Positions 7,585 through 16,094 of a DNA stretch of 29,384 bases are shown here, one piece after another (the first letter of the stretch is position 1; every line of letters begins with the position of its first letter). Under the pieces are notes generated by a model. The model had not been told where the DNA came from and did not search any database. It was given only the letters and a program-made list of their open reading frames with translations. Origin of the DNA: Patescibacteria group bacterium. Its GTDB lineage: Bacteria; Patescibacteria; ABY1; JAGPKW01. The position numbers and the translations under genes are program-made. The stretch spans positions 1-29,384 of the forward strand of contig JAIPGT010000002.1 of assembly GCA_021735565.1 (NCBI GenBank), given 5' to 3'.

Positions 7585-8685
7585 TTAAGTAATAAATCTA
7601 ATTATATCTTTATAAGTTATAATAACCATAAGTAACATAAGTAATGCAAAACCTACTAAATTTACCCAACCTTCTATTTCTTGTTTTACTGGTTTTCTTC
7701 TAATTGCTTCAATAATTAAAAAAACTAATCTTCCACCATCTAAAGCAGGAAAAGGAAGTAAATTTATTAAAAATAAATTCAAAGAAATTATAGCAATCCA
7801 ATTTATATATATACCAAATCCTTGACTTACAAAATTTTTAGTAACAACAGCAATTCCAATTGGTCCTGCAAATCCATCAGGAATTCCAGAACCTGAAAAA
7901 ATATTAGAAAAAAGATATTTTATACCAAATAACATATCATTTAATGAGCTCCAAGTAGTTATAAAAGCTTGAGGAAAAGCACGCAAAGGAGAATATCTAA
8001 GGATTCCAGAATTTATAAAACCTATATCATACAATAAGTATGAATTTTCTATAGGTTCTTCTAAATCAGAAGATACAACATTTATTTCTTTTTCTTCCCC
8101 AAAAGAATCTTCAATAATAAGAGTTCCGAATTCTTTATTTTCTAAATATTCCATAGCATTTGAAGTCATGGTTTCAGAAAAATCAATATTATCAATTTTG
8201 TTTAAATAATAAACCTGTCTTAATTGATCTTCTATAGTTCCATCAGAAGGTAATGTAATAATAGGCCTATAAGATTTTATAGTAACACCTTTTTGATTTA
8301 AAGTATCGTCAGTTATGATTTGTGATGTTCCTAAAATAGCAGCAAAATAAAAAAATAAAACAGCAAGTAATAAGTTTAAAAAAACACCCGCAGATAAAAC
8401 AATAGCCCTTTGCCATATTTTTTTACTAGAAAAAGAATCTTCTTCATTATTATTTTCACCATTTTCACCTTTTATTTTACAAAATCCTCCTATTGGTATC
8501 ATTCTTAATGTAAATTTTGTTTTAAATTTTTTTGAATCTCTTTTAAAAAAAATAGGTCCCATCCCAATAGCAAATTCATCAACTTTAATACCAAATTTAT
8601 ATGCAGCCACAAAATGCCCTAATTCATGAATGAAAATAACAAGAGAAAGCATAAATACAACAGCAAGAATAGTTATAATAGTCAT
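7585..8685 (-). CDS. rseP: Site-2 intramembrane zinc metalloprotease (RseP/RasP family)
   Basis: Cuts membrane-spanning substrates such as anti-sigma factors and signal-peptide remnants inside the bilayer. The first helix carries the zinc motif HELGH (H20, E21, H24). The second active-site motif Pro-Ala-Leu-Asp-Gly-Gly lies near the C-terminus (D316), inside a hydrophobic helix. Between them are a membrane helix at about 93-115 and a PDZ-like region at about 130-200 of low conservation. Length 366 is normal. It sits between frr and proS. In many bacteria uppS, cdsA or dxr lie between frr and rseP; none is present here. Confidence 0.95.
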   Translation of the reverse strand: MTIITILAVVFMLSLVIFIHELGHFVAAYKFGIKVDEFAIGMGPIFFKRDSKKFKTKFTLRMIPIGGFCKIKGENGENNNEEDSFSSKKIWQRAIVLSAGVFLNLLLAVLFFYFAAILGTSQIITDDTLNQKGVTIKSYRPIITLPSDGTIEDQLRQVYYLNKIDNIDFSETMTSNAMEYLENKEFGTLIIEDSFGEEKEINVVSSDLEEPIENSYLLYDIGFINSGILRYSPLRAFPQAFITTWSSLNDMLFGIKYLFSNIFSGSGIPDGFAGPIGIAVVTKNFVSQGFGIYINWIAIISLNLFLINLLPFPALDGGRLVFLIIEAIRRKPVKQEIEGWVNLVGFALLMLLMVIITYKDIIRFIT

Positions 8686-8714
8686 AATTTAATTAAATTT
8701 AAGTTAATTTTAAG

Positions 8715-9254
8715 TTATACAGTCATTACTTCTTTTTCTTTTTGATTTTTTATTTCTTCAACATTATCATTATATTGGGAAGTAATTTTTTCTAAATCTT
8801 CAAAAAAAACATCTCTTTCATTTTCAGATATATTTCCATCCTTTTCTTCTTTTTGAATATTTTTTTTAATATCATCTCTTGCTTGTCTAATTTTTATTCT
8901 AGCTTCTTCAGAAAATTTATGAACAGTTTTAACAAGTTCCTTTCTTTTATCTTCTGTCATGGCTGGAATATTTAATCTTATAACAGATCCATCTAAAGTA
9001 GGATTGATGCCTAAATCAGAATTTAATATAGATTTTTGAACTTGACTTAAAAGACCTTTATCCCAAGGTTCAACAACTATTTGAAAAGATTCTGGAATAC
9101 TAATACTAGCAACAGATTTTAATGGCACTCTTGATCCGTATGCTTCTACTTGAATATTTTCAACTAAAATAGAAGAAGCTCTGCCAGTTCTAATACTAGA
9201 ATATTCTTTTTTTAAAAAATCAATAGCCAAATCAAATTTATTTTTATCAATCAT
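8715..9254 (-). CDS. frr: Ribosome recycling factor
   Basis: With EF-G it splits post-termination ribosomes. 179 residues, close to the usual 185. The hallmark segments are all present: Arg-Thr-Gly-Arg-Ala near residue 22, Ala-Tyr-Gly-Ser near 38, Pro-Trp-Asp near 63, Asn-Ile-Pro-Ala-Met-Thr near 100, and the C-terminal helix with Arg-Gln-Ala-Arg-Asp-Asp. ATG at 9254 has no visible Shine-Dalgarno site. Twelve bases or fewer separate it from the ppiC-like gene, with rseP 30 bases downstream. Confidence 0.97.
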   Translation of the reverse strand: MIDKNKFDLAIDFLKKEYSSIRTGRASSILVENIQVEAYGSRVPLKSVASISIPESFQIVVEPWDKGLLSQVQKSILNSDLGINPTLDGSVIRLNIPAMTEDKRKELVKTVHKFSEEARIKIRQARDDIKKNIQKEEKDGNISENERDVFFEDLEKITSQYNDNVEEIKNQKEKEVMTV

Positions 9255-9265
9255 AAAATTTTTTA

Positions 9266-10252
9266 TTAATAAATTTTTATTTTAGTTTTTATAATAGAAT
9301 CATTAATCTTTTCATTTATTAAATCATCTAATCCTTTAGTTCTTATTAAAATATGAGAAACTCTAACACTCTCTTCTGGTTCTCCAATAGAAGCTCTAGA
9401 AGACACTTTTGCAATATGATATCCATATTTTGTTTTAAAAATATCAGAAATTTCATCTTCTTCCAAAGAAAAAACAACATCTTCAAACTCTTCTATCATT
9501 TGACCTCTTAATATCCAACCTAAATCCCCTCCATTTTCAGAAGATCCTACATCTTCACTATATTTTTTAGCAAAATAAGAAAAATCTTTATTTGAGTTTT
9601 GAATTTCAGAAAGAATACTAGATATTAAATCTTTTTTATCTTTATTTATTTGGTCATTTAAAGAAATATAATTCTCTAATTTTTCCCTTAAAATAAAAGG
9701 TTTTAAAACATTTTCTTTAAATTCATCAATACTCCAAGAATAAGCATCAAATATAGCCTGTTCTATTTTAGAAGCATCACCTAATTGATCTATAACTTCA
9801 TTAAATTCATTTTCAATTTCAACAGAAGAAACATTTATATTATAATCAGAAGCAAGTTGAAACATAAAATAATCTTGGATTGTTTTTTCTTTTAATTCTT
9901 TTTTTATGTCATTATCTGGTATTATTGGCATATCTGGATTTTCTGAATTTCTTTTTTGATAATAATAAGAAAGCGTTTTAAAATCAGATATAAAATCATT
10001 ATATAACATTTTATCACCATTAATTACAAAAGCTGGTATATTAAAAAAATCAGCATATTTTAAAGAAAAATCATCCTTTTTATCAAATTTATAAATAGAG
10101 AATCTATAAACAGAATTAATTACTACAATAATAAAAAGAATACTTATTATTATAATAAAAAAATTTCTAAATTTTTTATCTTCTTTTAATTTTTTAAAAA
10201 AACTAGAAAAAGAAGAAAGAAGAGATTGTATAAATTTGCTATTTTTAAACAT
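9266..10252 (-). CDS. Membrane-anchored parvulin-type peptidyl-prolyl isomerase (PpiC/SurA/PrsA-like)
   Basis: 328 residues: a short basic cytoplasmic N-terminus, one membrane helix (about 30-47), a SurA-N-like helical chaperone region (about 75-200) and a parvulin core (about 209-283). The core has the family pattern Phe-Ala-Lys-Lys-Tyr-Ser-Glu-Asp, Gly-Gly-Asp-Leu-Gly-Trp, and Tyr-Gly-Tyr-His-Ile-Ala-Lys-Val. It probably folds exported proteins outside the membrane, like PrsA. The strand that normally opens a parvulin domain (Ser-His-Ile-Leu-Ile) is not before the core; it follows it, at 299-303, close to the C-terminus. The domain therefore looks circularly permuted, or followed by a cut-off second domain. 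It lies between the FtsB-like gene and frr with gaps of 2 and 11 bases. Confidence 0.88.
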   Translation of the reverse strand: MFKNSKFIQSLLSSFSSFFKKLKEDKKFRNFFIIIISILFIIVVINSVYRFSIYKFDKKDDFSLKYADFFNIPAFVINGDKMLYNDFISDFKTLSYYYQKRNSENPDMPIIPDNDIKKELKEKTIQDYFMFQLASDYNINVSSVEIENEFNEVIDQLGDASKIEQAIFDAYSWSIDEFKENVLKPFILREKLENYISLNDQINKDKKDLISSILSEIQNSNKDFSYFAKKYSEDVGSSENGGDLGWILRGQMIEEFEDVVFSLEEDEISDIFKTKYGYHIAKVSSRASIGEPEESVRVSHILIRTKGLDDLINEKINDSIIKTKIKIY

Positions 10253-10254
10253 AA

Positions 10255-10650
10255 TTATTCAAAAAAATAATTAAACCATTTTGATAAATTATTACCTTTA
10301 TCTAAATTTTCTACATCAATTTCTTTATTAAAAACTATTTCAAAGCTATCTTCACTTATAACAACAACTTTTTCACCTTCTTTTTTAAGATTTAAATCTT
10401 TCCTTGCAATTTCTTCAAAAGAAGTATCATAAGAATAAAGATTTATCATATCTTCTATTTTTATATTTTTATCTTCTAATTCAGATATTTTATCTTCTAA
10501 TTCAGAAATAGCTTTATTTTCAGAAATATTAGAAGAAGCAGCTTTTATAAAAGAAGAAAAAGTAATAACAAAAATAAAGAGAAGAATAAAAAGTATAAAA
10601 TTAAGAAATATTTTTTTAGTTTTAATATTTTTTTTACTTCTTTTAGGCAT
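10255..10650 (-). CDS. FtsB/DivIC-like septum formation initiator protein
   Basis: 131 residues. A Lys-rich cytoplasmic N-terminus is followed by one membrane helix (about 14-34), a coiled coil with a repeated Ser-Glu-Leu-Glu-Asp-Lys pattern (about 45-70), and the family segment Phe-Glu-Glu-Ile-Ala-Arg-Lys-Asp-Leu-Asn-Leu (about 78-88) ahead of Gly-Glu-Lys-Val-Val. FtsB/DivIC is a bitopic division protein that bridges FtsL, FtsQ and the septal synthase. It appears to be the first gene of the - strand run down to PBP2. The region just upstream (10651-10735) is AT-rich and is the likely promoter site. FtsL is a possible alternative, but the downstream segment favours FtsB/DivIC. Confidence 0.85.
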   Translation of the reverse strand: MPKRSKKNIKTKKIFLNFILFILLFIFVITFSSFIKAASSNISENKAISELEDKISELEDKNIKIEDMINLYSYDTSFEEIARKDLNLKKEGEKVVVISEDSFEIVFNKEIDVENLDKGNNLSKWFNYFFE

Positions 10651-10735
10651 AATTACAAATTACATACACAAACTAATTATAGCATACTTTAGATTATAAA
10701 TACTAACCAAATTATTAATTTTAATAAAAAAATAA

Positions 10736-11233
10736 TTAATTTTTAATATTTAAAACTCTATCATTTATAAGCTCTTGAATATCAAAAGGTTTTCTTATAT
10801 TTTCTATTATAAAATTATTTTCAGGTATTTTAGATTCTATACTTATATTCCCACATTTAAAAATTGAATTAAAAATACCAGAAATTGTATGAGAAATATT
10901 TAATATATCATCATAAAAAATAAAGCTAACACTCCTATTAAAAAATCCATCTTGCTTTATATTAAAAATCCTATTATTTGTAATAACTATTGAATTATAT
11001 TTAGAAATAAAATAAGCTCTAAATGAAAAAAATAAAATAAAAAACAATGGAATAAAAAATATAATTTTATTTAAAATATCATTTTCAAAACCAAAATCAA
11101 AAATTAATTGAGCTATTAAAAATAAGAAAAAAAGTGTTATAATGAATTTATATTTTAATAACCAAAAGTAATTTTTTTTTATTATAAAAATAATATATTC
11201 TTGTTCCTTTAGGTTATCTTCTATAAATTTCAT
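10736..11233 (-). CDS. Membrane protein with bacterial PH domain (bPH2/YdbT-like)
   Basis: 165 residues. Two membrane helices (about 27-47 and 57-77) are followed by a beta-rich domain with Ile-Thr-Asn-Asn-Arg-Ile near 98-103, then Tyr-Asp-Asp-Ile near 122, and Cys-Gly-Asn-Ile-Ser-Ile-Glu-Ser. This pattern (Thr-x-x-Arg, then an Ile-rich segment, then Gly-x-Ile/Val at the end) is that of bacterial PH-like domains. Function is unknown for most members; some are linked to envelope stress. It appears to be a single-gene unit, divergent from the small + strand ORF at 11269. Confidence 0.75.
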   Translation of the reverse strand: MKFIEDNLKEQEYIIFIIKKNYFWLLKYKFIITLFFLFLIAQLIFDFGFENDILNKIIFFIPLFFILFFSFRAYFISKYNSIVITNNRIFNIKQDGFFNRSVSFIFYDDILNISHTISGIFNSIFKCGNISIESKIPENNFIIENIRKPFDIQELINDRVLNIKN

Positions 11234-11268
11234 ATTTTTAATATTATATAAATCTATTTTACAAAAAA

Positions 11269-11376
11269 ATGTCTAAATTATCAAAAAAGAAAGAAAAAAT
11301 ATATAAAATATTCGTATTAATAGTAATAATAGCTATGATAAGCTCATTAATATTACCAATATTATCATTTTTTTAA
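11269..11376 (+). CDS. Small 35-residue membrane protein (possible)
   Basis: ATG at 11269 to TAA at 11374-11376. The start is Met-Ser-Lys-Leu with a highly basic run (Lys-Lys-Lys-Glu-Lys), and one hydrophobic helix from about residue 14 to the end contains a Pro near residue 30. It lies divergent to the PH-domain gene and convergent to lepA, with a 3-nt gap to the lepA stop. The basic head plus single helix ending right after it resembles the Prli42-like small membrane proteins of Firmicutes in shape only; I cannot claim homology. It fits snugly between two genes in otherwise unused sequence, and its codon use is like its neighbours. Confidence 0.5.
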   Translation: MSKLSKKKEKIYKIFVLIVIIAMISSLILPILSFF

Positions 11377-11379
11377 AAA

Positions 11380-13158
11380 TTAACGCTTCAAAACTTTTAA
11401 AAAAGTATTTTGATCAATATCTACTCTACCCTGAGACATCATTCTCTTTTTTCCTTCTTTTTGTTTTTTAAGAAGCTTCATTTTTCTTGTAACATCTCCT
11501 CCATAAAGTTTTGCCAAAACGTCTTTAGAAAGTGCTGATAATTTTTCTGCTGCTATTATTTTTCCACCAATACAAGCCTGAATTTTAATAACAAAAGTTT
11601 GTTTAGGAAGTAAATCCTTTAATTTCGAAACAATTCTTCTTCCTTCTCTATAAGATTCTTCTCTATAAACTAAAGTAGATAAAGCTTCTTGTTTTTCTTC
11701 AGCAACTAAAATTTCGAGCAAAACAACATCAACTTTTCTATAATCTAAATATTCATAATTTAAAGAAGCATATCCACGGCTTACGCTTTTTAATTTATCA
11801 TAAAAATCTATCAAAATTTGAGATAATGGCATTTCATATTTAAGTATTAATCTAGTTTCTTCAATATATTCCATAGATTTATAAATTCCATGATAATCTT
11901 CAAATAAATTCATTATAGCCCCAACATATTCTTTATCAGTTAATACTTCACATGAAACAAAAGGTTCTAAAACTTGAGAAATATAAGAAGGATCAGGGAA
12001 TTCATGAGCACTTCTTATTACGAGTTCTTCATTAGTTTTAGTAATTACTCTATATTCAACAGAAGGAACAGTAAGGACAAGATCTAAATCATATTCTCTT
12101 CTCAATCTTTCAGTAATTATTTCCAAATGCAATAAACCTAAAAATCCACATCTAAATCCTAATCCTAATCCAATACTTTTTTCAGGTTCAGAAGAAATAG
12201 AGCTATCTTCAAGGCTTATTTCTAAAATAGCATCTCTTAATTTTTCATAATCCTGATTTTTTTTACAAAAAATACCAGTAAAAACAAAAGGTTTCATTTT
12301 TTTATAGCCAATAAGTATTTCAGGATTTTGATTTTTTAAAGTTATAGTATCACCAACTCTAGCACTTGCTATAGATTTAATATTAGTAACAATATAACCA
12401 ATTTGACCAGCTTCTAAATCTTTTTTTGAAATCATAGTAGGACTCAAAACTCCAATATCTAAAACTTCAGCTTCCTGTTTTTGTGATATTAATTTTATAA
12501 TATCACCTTTTTTTATTTTCCCATTTTTTAAGCTAATATAAACAATAATCCCCCTATATTTATCAAATTTTGAATCAAAAATTAATGCTTGAGTATCTTT
12601 ATCAGAAGATCCAGAAGGAAAAGGAATTTTTTTTATAATTTCATCTAAAATTTCAGCAACTCCAGTTCCAACTTTCGCAGAAGCAAGTAAAATATCTTCT
12701 TTTTTACAACCTAATAAATTAATAATTTCAGTAGAAACTCTTTCAACATCAGATGCAGGAAGATCTATTTTATTAATAACAGGAATAATTTCTAGATCCT
12801 GTTCTAATGCAAGATATAAATTTGCAACAGTTTGAGCCTGAATACCTTGAGTTGCATCAACAACTAAAATAGCTCCTTCACAAGCAGCAAGAGACCTAGA
12901 AACTTCATAATTAAAATCAATATGACCAGGAGTATCAATTAAATTCAAACAATAACCTTTATATTCCATCTGAACAGGCTGTAATTTTATTGTAATTCCT
13001 CTTTCTCTTTCAAGATCCATACTATCTAAAAGCTGTTCTTTCATATCTCTTGATTCAACGGTATTTGTAATTTCCAAAAACCTATCCGCTAAAGTAGATT
13101 TACCGTGATCTATATGAGCAATAATAGAAAAATTTCTAATTTTATCTCTAGTAATCAT
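11380..13158 (-). CDS. lepA: Elongation factor 4 (LepA) GTPase
   Basis: 592 residues, normal length. A ribosome-associated translational GTPase. The G1 motif is AHIDHGKS (14-21), G3 is DTPG (75-78) and G4 is NKID (129-132). The rest has the LepA-specific C-terminal domain that ends Met-Ser-Gln-Gly-Arg-Val-Asp-Ile, and the Gly-Leu-Gly-Phe-Arg-Cys-Gly-Phe-Leu-Gly-Leu-Leu-His segment typical of the family. The upstream dus stop abuts it with no gap, so the pair are co-transcribed. Confidence 0.98.
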   Translation of the reverse strand: MITRDKIRNFSIIAHIDHGKSTLADRFLEITNTVESRDMKEQLLDSMDLERERGITIKLQPVQMEYKGYCLNLIDTPGHIDFNYEVSRSLAACEGAILVVDATQGIQAQTVANLYLALEQDLEIIPVINKIDLPASDVERVSTEIINLLGCKKEDILLASAKVGTGVAEILDEIIKKIPFPSGSSDKDTQALIFDSKFDKYRGIIVYISLKNGKIKKGDIIKLISQKQEAEVLDIGVLSPTMISKKDLEAGQIGYIVTNIKSIASARVGDTITLKNQNPEILIGYKKMKPFVFTGIFCKKNQDYEKLRDAILEISLEDSSISSEPEKSIGLGLGFRCGFLGLLHLEIITERLRREYDLDLVLTVPSVEYRVITKTNEELVIRSAHEFPDPSYISQVLEPFVSCEVLTDKEYVGAIMNLFEDYHGIYKSMEYIEETRLILKYEMPLSQILIDFYDKLKSVSRGYASLNYEYLDYRKVDVVLLEILVAEEKQEALSTLVYREESYREGRRIVSKLKDLLPKQTFVIKIQACIGGKIIAAEKLSALSKDVLAKLYGGDVTRKMKLLKKQKEGKKRMMSQGRVDIDQNTFLKVLKR

Positions 13159-14112
13159 CTAAAATTTCTTTAATAAATTATTAATATCAGAAATATTATT
13201 TACAGAAGTCATCTCATTCCTTAACTCTTTTATATTTGGAAGTCCTTTAGTATACCAAAGTAAATATTTTCTAATTTCATATTTAGCATTTTCAGGTTTA
13301 GTTTTAAAAAGAATTTTACTATGTAATTTTATTAATTTTTTAACATCAGAAATATTAAATTCAGAATATTTTCCTTTTTTTAAAAAATCATTTATTTGTT
13401 TAAAAATATAAGGCTTTCCATAAATTCCCCTTGCAATACCCAACCCAGAAACGCCAGTTTTGTCTAAAACTTTTTTTGCATCTTCTGGGGTAAATATACC
13501 TCCGTTTGCAATTATTTTTATTTTCTTTGAAGAAAAATATTCTCTTATCTCTGAAATAGCATTATAATCAATTTCTCCAGAAAATTTTTGTTCATAAGTT
13601 CTTCCATGAACCATGATGGCTGATATTGGTAAATCTTCTAAATTTTTAAGAAAATCAATTGCTAAAATATCAGAAATACCTGTCCTGATCTTTATAGAAA
13701 TAGGAATGGAAGAATTAGAAATAACATTTTCAACTATTTTTCTAGATTTGTCAAAATCTTTCATTAAAAAAACTCCTCCACCATGAGAAACAACTTTTCT
13801 TGCTGGACATCCAAAATTTATATCTATTCCATCAAAACCATATTCACAACAAATTTCAGAAGCCTTTTTAAAAGTTTCTGGATTTTTTCCAAAAAGTTGA
13901 ATAACAACAGGATGTTCTTTTTTAGAAATTTTGAGCATTTGTAAAGTTTTTTTACTATCATAATACAAAGCATCCGCAGAAATCATTTCTGTATATAAAA
14001 CATCAGCCCCAAACTTTTTACATACCTGTCTAGTAGCAGAATCAGTAATCCCAGCAAGAGGAGCTAAACATAAAAAAGGAGTTTCTAAATCATTCCAAAA
14101 ATTTACATCCAT
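13159..14112 (-). CDS. dusB: tRNA-dihydrouridine synthase (DusB-like)
   Basis: An FMN-dependent TIM-barrel enzyme that reduces uridines in tRNA D-loops. 317 residues. The N-terminal Ala-Pro-Leu-Ala-Gly-Ile-Thr-Asp motif binds FMN. The catalytic Cys is C102 in Asn-Phe-Gly-Cys-Pro-Ala. The basic and Gly-rich FMN contacts are Lys-Ile-Arg-Thr-Gly, Val-His-Gly-Arg-Thr, Asn-Gly-Gly-Ile and Gly-Ile-Ala-Arg-Gly. Assignment to the DusB subfamily is by general likeness. ATG at 14112 overlaps the end of the CorA-like gene by 10 nt, suggesting an operon corA-like-dus-lepA. Confidence 0.93.
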   Translation of the reverse strand: MDVNFWNDLETPFLCLAPLAGITDSATRQVCKKFGADVLYTEMISADALYYDSKKTLQMLKISKKEHPVVIQLFGKNPETFKKASEICCEYGFDGIDINFGCPARKVVSHGGGVFLMKDFDKSRKIVENVISNSSIPISIKIRTGISDILAIDFLKNLEDLPISAIMVHGRTYEQKFSGEIDYNAISEIREYFSSKKIKIIANGGIFTPEDAKKVLDKTGVSGLGIARGIYGKPYIFKQINDFLKKGKYSEFNISDVKKLIKLHSKILFKTKPENAKYEIRKYLLWYTKGLPNIKELRNEMTSVNNISDINNLLKKF

Positions 14113-15023
14113 TTATTTCTTTTAAAAAACCATATAACAGGTACTATACTAAATATAGAAAGAAAAATCAAAAATAAAAATCCAGAAGGATGATATAAAA
14201 ATGGAGTTCCATCAGAATTTACGGAAAAAATTGTCATGATGAGAGTAGGAACGGCAATAACAACAGAAAAAACAGTAAGTGCTTTCATTATATGATTAAG
14301 TTCAAAAGATATTAAAGATTCATTAGTTTCATTTAAAACTTCAATTGATTCTTTTTGAGATTCAACAATCATCCAGATATCTTTTAATTGTTCTATTAAA
14401 TTACCATAATGTAATTTTAATGTATTAACAGAAAAAAGATTTTCTCCTTTAGAAATTAATTTCTGAATTATATTTTTATGAGCCTGCATAGTTCTTCTAA
14501 AGGTAATAATATTTTGTCTAATCTTTAATATTTTTTCAGTATTTTTATATTCAGCAATAGAAAATAAACCTTTTTCTAATTTCTTTATATCTTCATTTAT
14601 ATGATCCAACATAGGAAAATAGCTATCAAGAAGCCTATCCAATAATTCATATAAAAGAATTACAGGATTTCCAACAAAATACTTTTTTCTTAAAGATAAA
14701 TCAACTTCTAAATTACTAAAAAAATCTAAAATAGAAAGTAACTGATTATCATGAACAGTTATAAACATTTTATCTTTTAAAAAAATATTAAGTTCAGTAG
14801 GTTCTATGGTTTGGGTAGCTCTATTGTAAAAAGGAAAAAGCATGGAAATAAAAATATAGTTCGGATACATTTGAATAGCAGAGTGTTGCGTATCTTTTCT
14901 ACAAGATTCTAAATTTTCAGCACTAAAAGGAAAATTTTTAGATAAAAAATCTAATTCTTCCTCTCCTATTTTGGAAATATTAATCCAATGCGTTTTATTA
15001 TATTCTATTTTAGAAATATTCAT
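14103..15023 (-). CDS. corA: CorA-family divalent metal transporter with altered GMN motif
   Basis: 306 residues. A large cytoplasmic alpha/beta and long-helix domain (about 1-245) is followed by two C-terminal membrane helices (about 246-266 and 281-300) and a basic tail (Lys-Arg-Asn-Lys), the CorA plan. The selectivity loop that follows the first helix normally reads Tyr-Gly-Met-Asn. Here it reads Phe-Ser-Val-Asn (SVN at 267-269), so the Asn is kept but Gly and Met are not. The family is clear; whether it carries Mg2+ is uncertain. Confidence 0.88.
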   Translation of the reverse strand: MNISKIEYNKTHWINISKIGEEELDFLSKNFPFSAENLESCRKDTQHSAIQMYPNYIFISMLFPFYNRATQTIEPTELNIFLKDKMFITVHDNQLLSILDFFSNLEVDLSLRKKYFVGNPVILLYELLDRLLDSYFPMLDHINEDIKKLEKGLFSIAEYKNTEKILKIRQNIITFRRTMQAHKNIIQKLISKGENLFSVNTLKLHYGNLIEQLKDIWMIVESQKESIEVLNETNESLISFELNHIMKALTVFSVVIAVPTLIMTIFSVNSDGTPFLYHPSGFLFLIFLSIFSIVPVIWFFKRNKWM

Positions 15024-15102
15024 AAATATATTATATCATAAAAATAAAAAATATATTATTTATATAACAATGTTTATATATATTAAAAATGTCGATAAAA
15101 AT

Positions 15103-15132
15103 TGTAGGGGCCAAATATCTTTGACCCCCACA
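15103..15132 (+). repeat. Dispersed palindromic element, copy 4 (GGGG-CAAA subtype)
   Basis: TGTAGGGGCCAAA...TTTGACCCCCACA, in the 134-nt gap between the corA-like gene start and the secF end. It keeps the TGTAGG/CCCACA edges but has a different centre from copies 1-3. Confidence 0.7.
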
Positions 15133-15157
15133 TTATAAATAATGAAACCTTAAAATA

Positions 15158-16078
15158 TTACTTCCTATTTGAATTCCAAGAAACAAGTAAAGGACTTGCT
15201 ATAAAAATTGAACTATAAGTTCCAACAACAACTCCAATAATAAGAGCTAAAACAAAGTTTTTTACAGAAGTACCACCAAAGAAATAGATTGATAAAAGAA
15301 CAATAAGAGTAGTAGAAGAAGTATATATAGATCTCTTAATATTTTCGTTTATACTCTTATTAACTAAAACATCAAATTTATCATTTGTTCTTTTTAAATT
15401 TTCACGAATTCTATCATAAATTACAATAGTATCATTAACTGAATATCCTAAAGTTGTAAGAATTGCCGTTATAAATAATATATCAATTTGAATATTAAAA
15501 AGTAAGCCTAAAATTGAAAATACACCCATCATTATTAAAACATCATGAATAAGTGCAATAATAGCACCTATACCATATTTCCAAGACGAAACAGGATAAG
15601 AAACCTTTCTAAAGGCCCATGCAATATAAAGAATAATAAGAGAAATAACTAAAAATATAGTTATGTATGTTTTTTCTTTAAGTTCATTCCCAATAATACT
15701 ACCTATAAATTGATAAGCCTCTTCATTAGCATTTGGATCTAATTTTTCTCTTATTTTAGATAATATTTCTTGATGTTTTTCTTCATCTACTTCCTGAAAT
15801 TTAAACATATAATAATCATCTTCAACTTTTTGAACAGTAAATTCTCCAGTTATTTCATCTGCAATATTTTCATCAAAATATTTCTTCATTGAAGAAGCAG
15901 AAATTATATTAATTTCATCTGAAATATCAGAAAATCTTATCTCCATAAGAGATCCACCAGTAAAATCTATAGAAACTTTAAGTCCAAAAAATATTATAGA
16001 TAAAAGAGAGATAGAACATAAAATTCCTGAGATTAAATACCAAATTTTACTTTTTTTAATAATTTCAATATTTTTCAT
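15158..16078 (-). CDS. secF: Protein translocase subunit SecF
   Basis: Works with SecD as a proton-driven motor that pulls exported proteins through SecYEG. 306 residues: a first membrane helix (about 12-32), the Asp-Phe-Thr-Gly-Gly-Ser motif near 38, a P4-type periplasmic domain (about 45-140), then five more helices. The family signature Leu-Gly-Tyr-Ser-Val-Asn-Asp-Thr-Ile-Val-Ile-Tyr-Asp-Arg-Ile-Arg-Glu is at about 210-226. secD lies directly upstream with a 16-nt gap. Confidence 0.97.
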   Translation of the reverse strand: MKNIEIIKKSKIWYLISGILCSISLLSIIFFGLKVSIDFTGGSLMEIRFSDISDEINIISASSMKKYFDENIADEITGEFTVQKVEDDYYMFKFQEVDEEKHQEILSKIREKLDPNANEEAYQFIGSIIGNELKEKTYITIFLVISLIILYIAWAFRKVSYPVSSWKYGIGAIIALIHDVLIMMGVFSILGLLFNIQIDILFITAILTTLGYSVNDTIVIYDRIRENLKRTNDKFDVLVNKSINENIKRSIYTSSTTLIVLLSIYFFGGTSVKNFVLALIIGVVVGTYSSIFIASPLLVSWNSNRK

Positions 16079-16094
16079 ATCTTTTTTTAATTAA

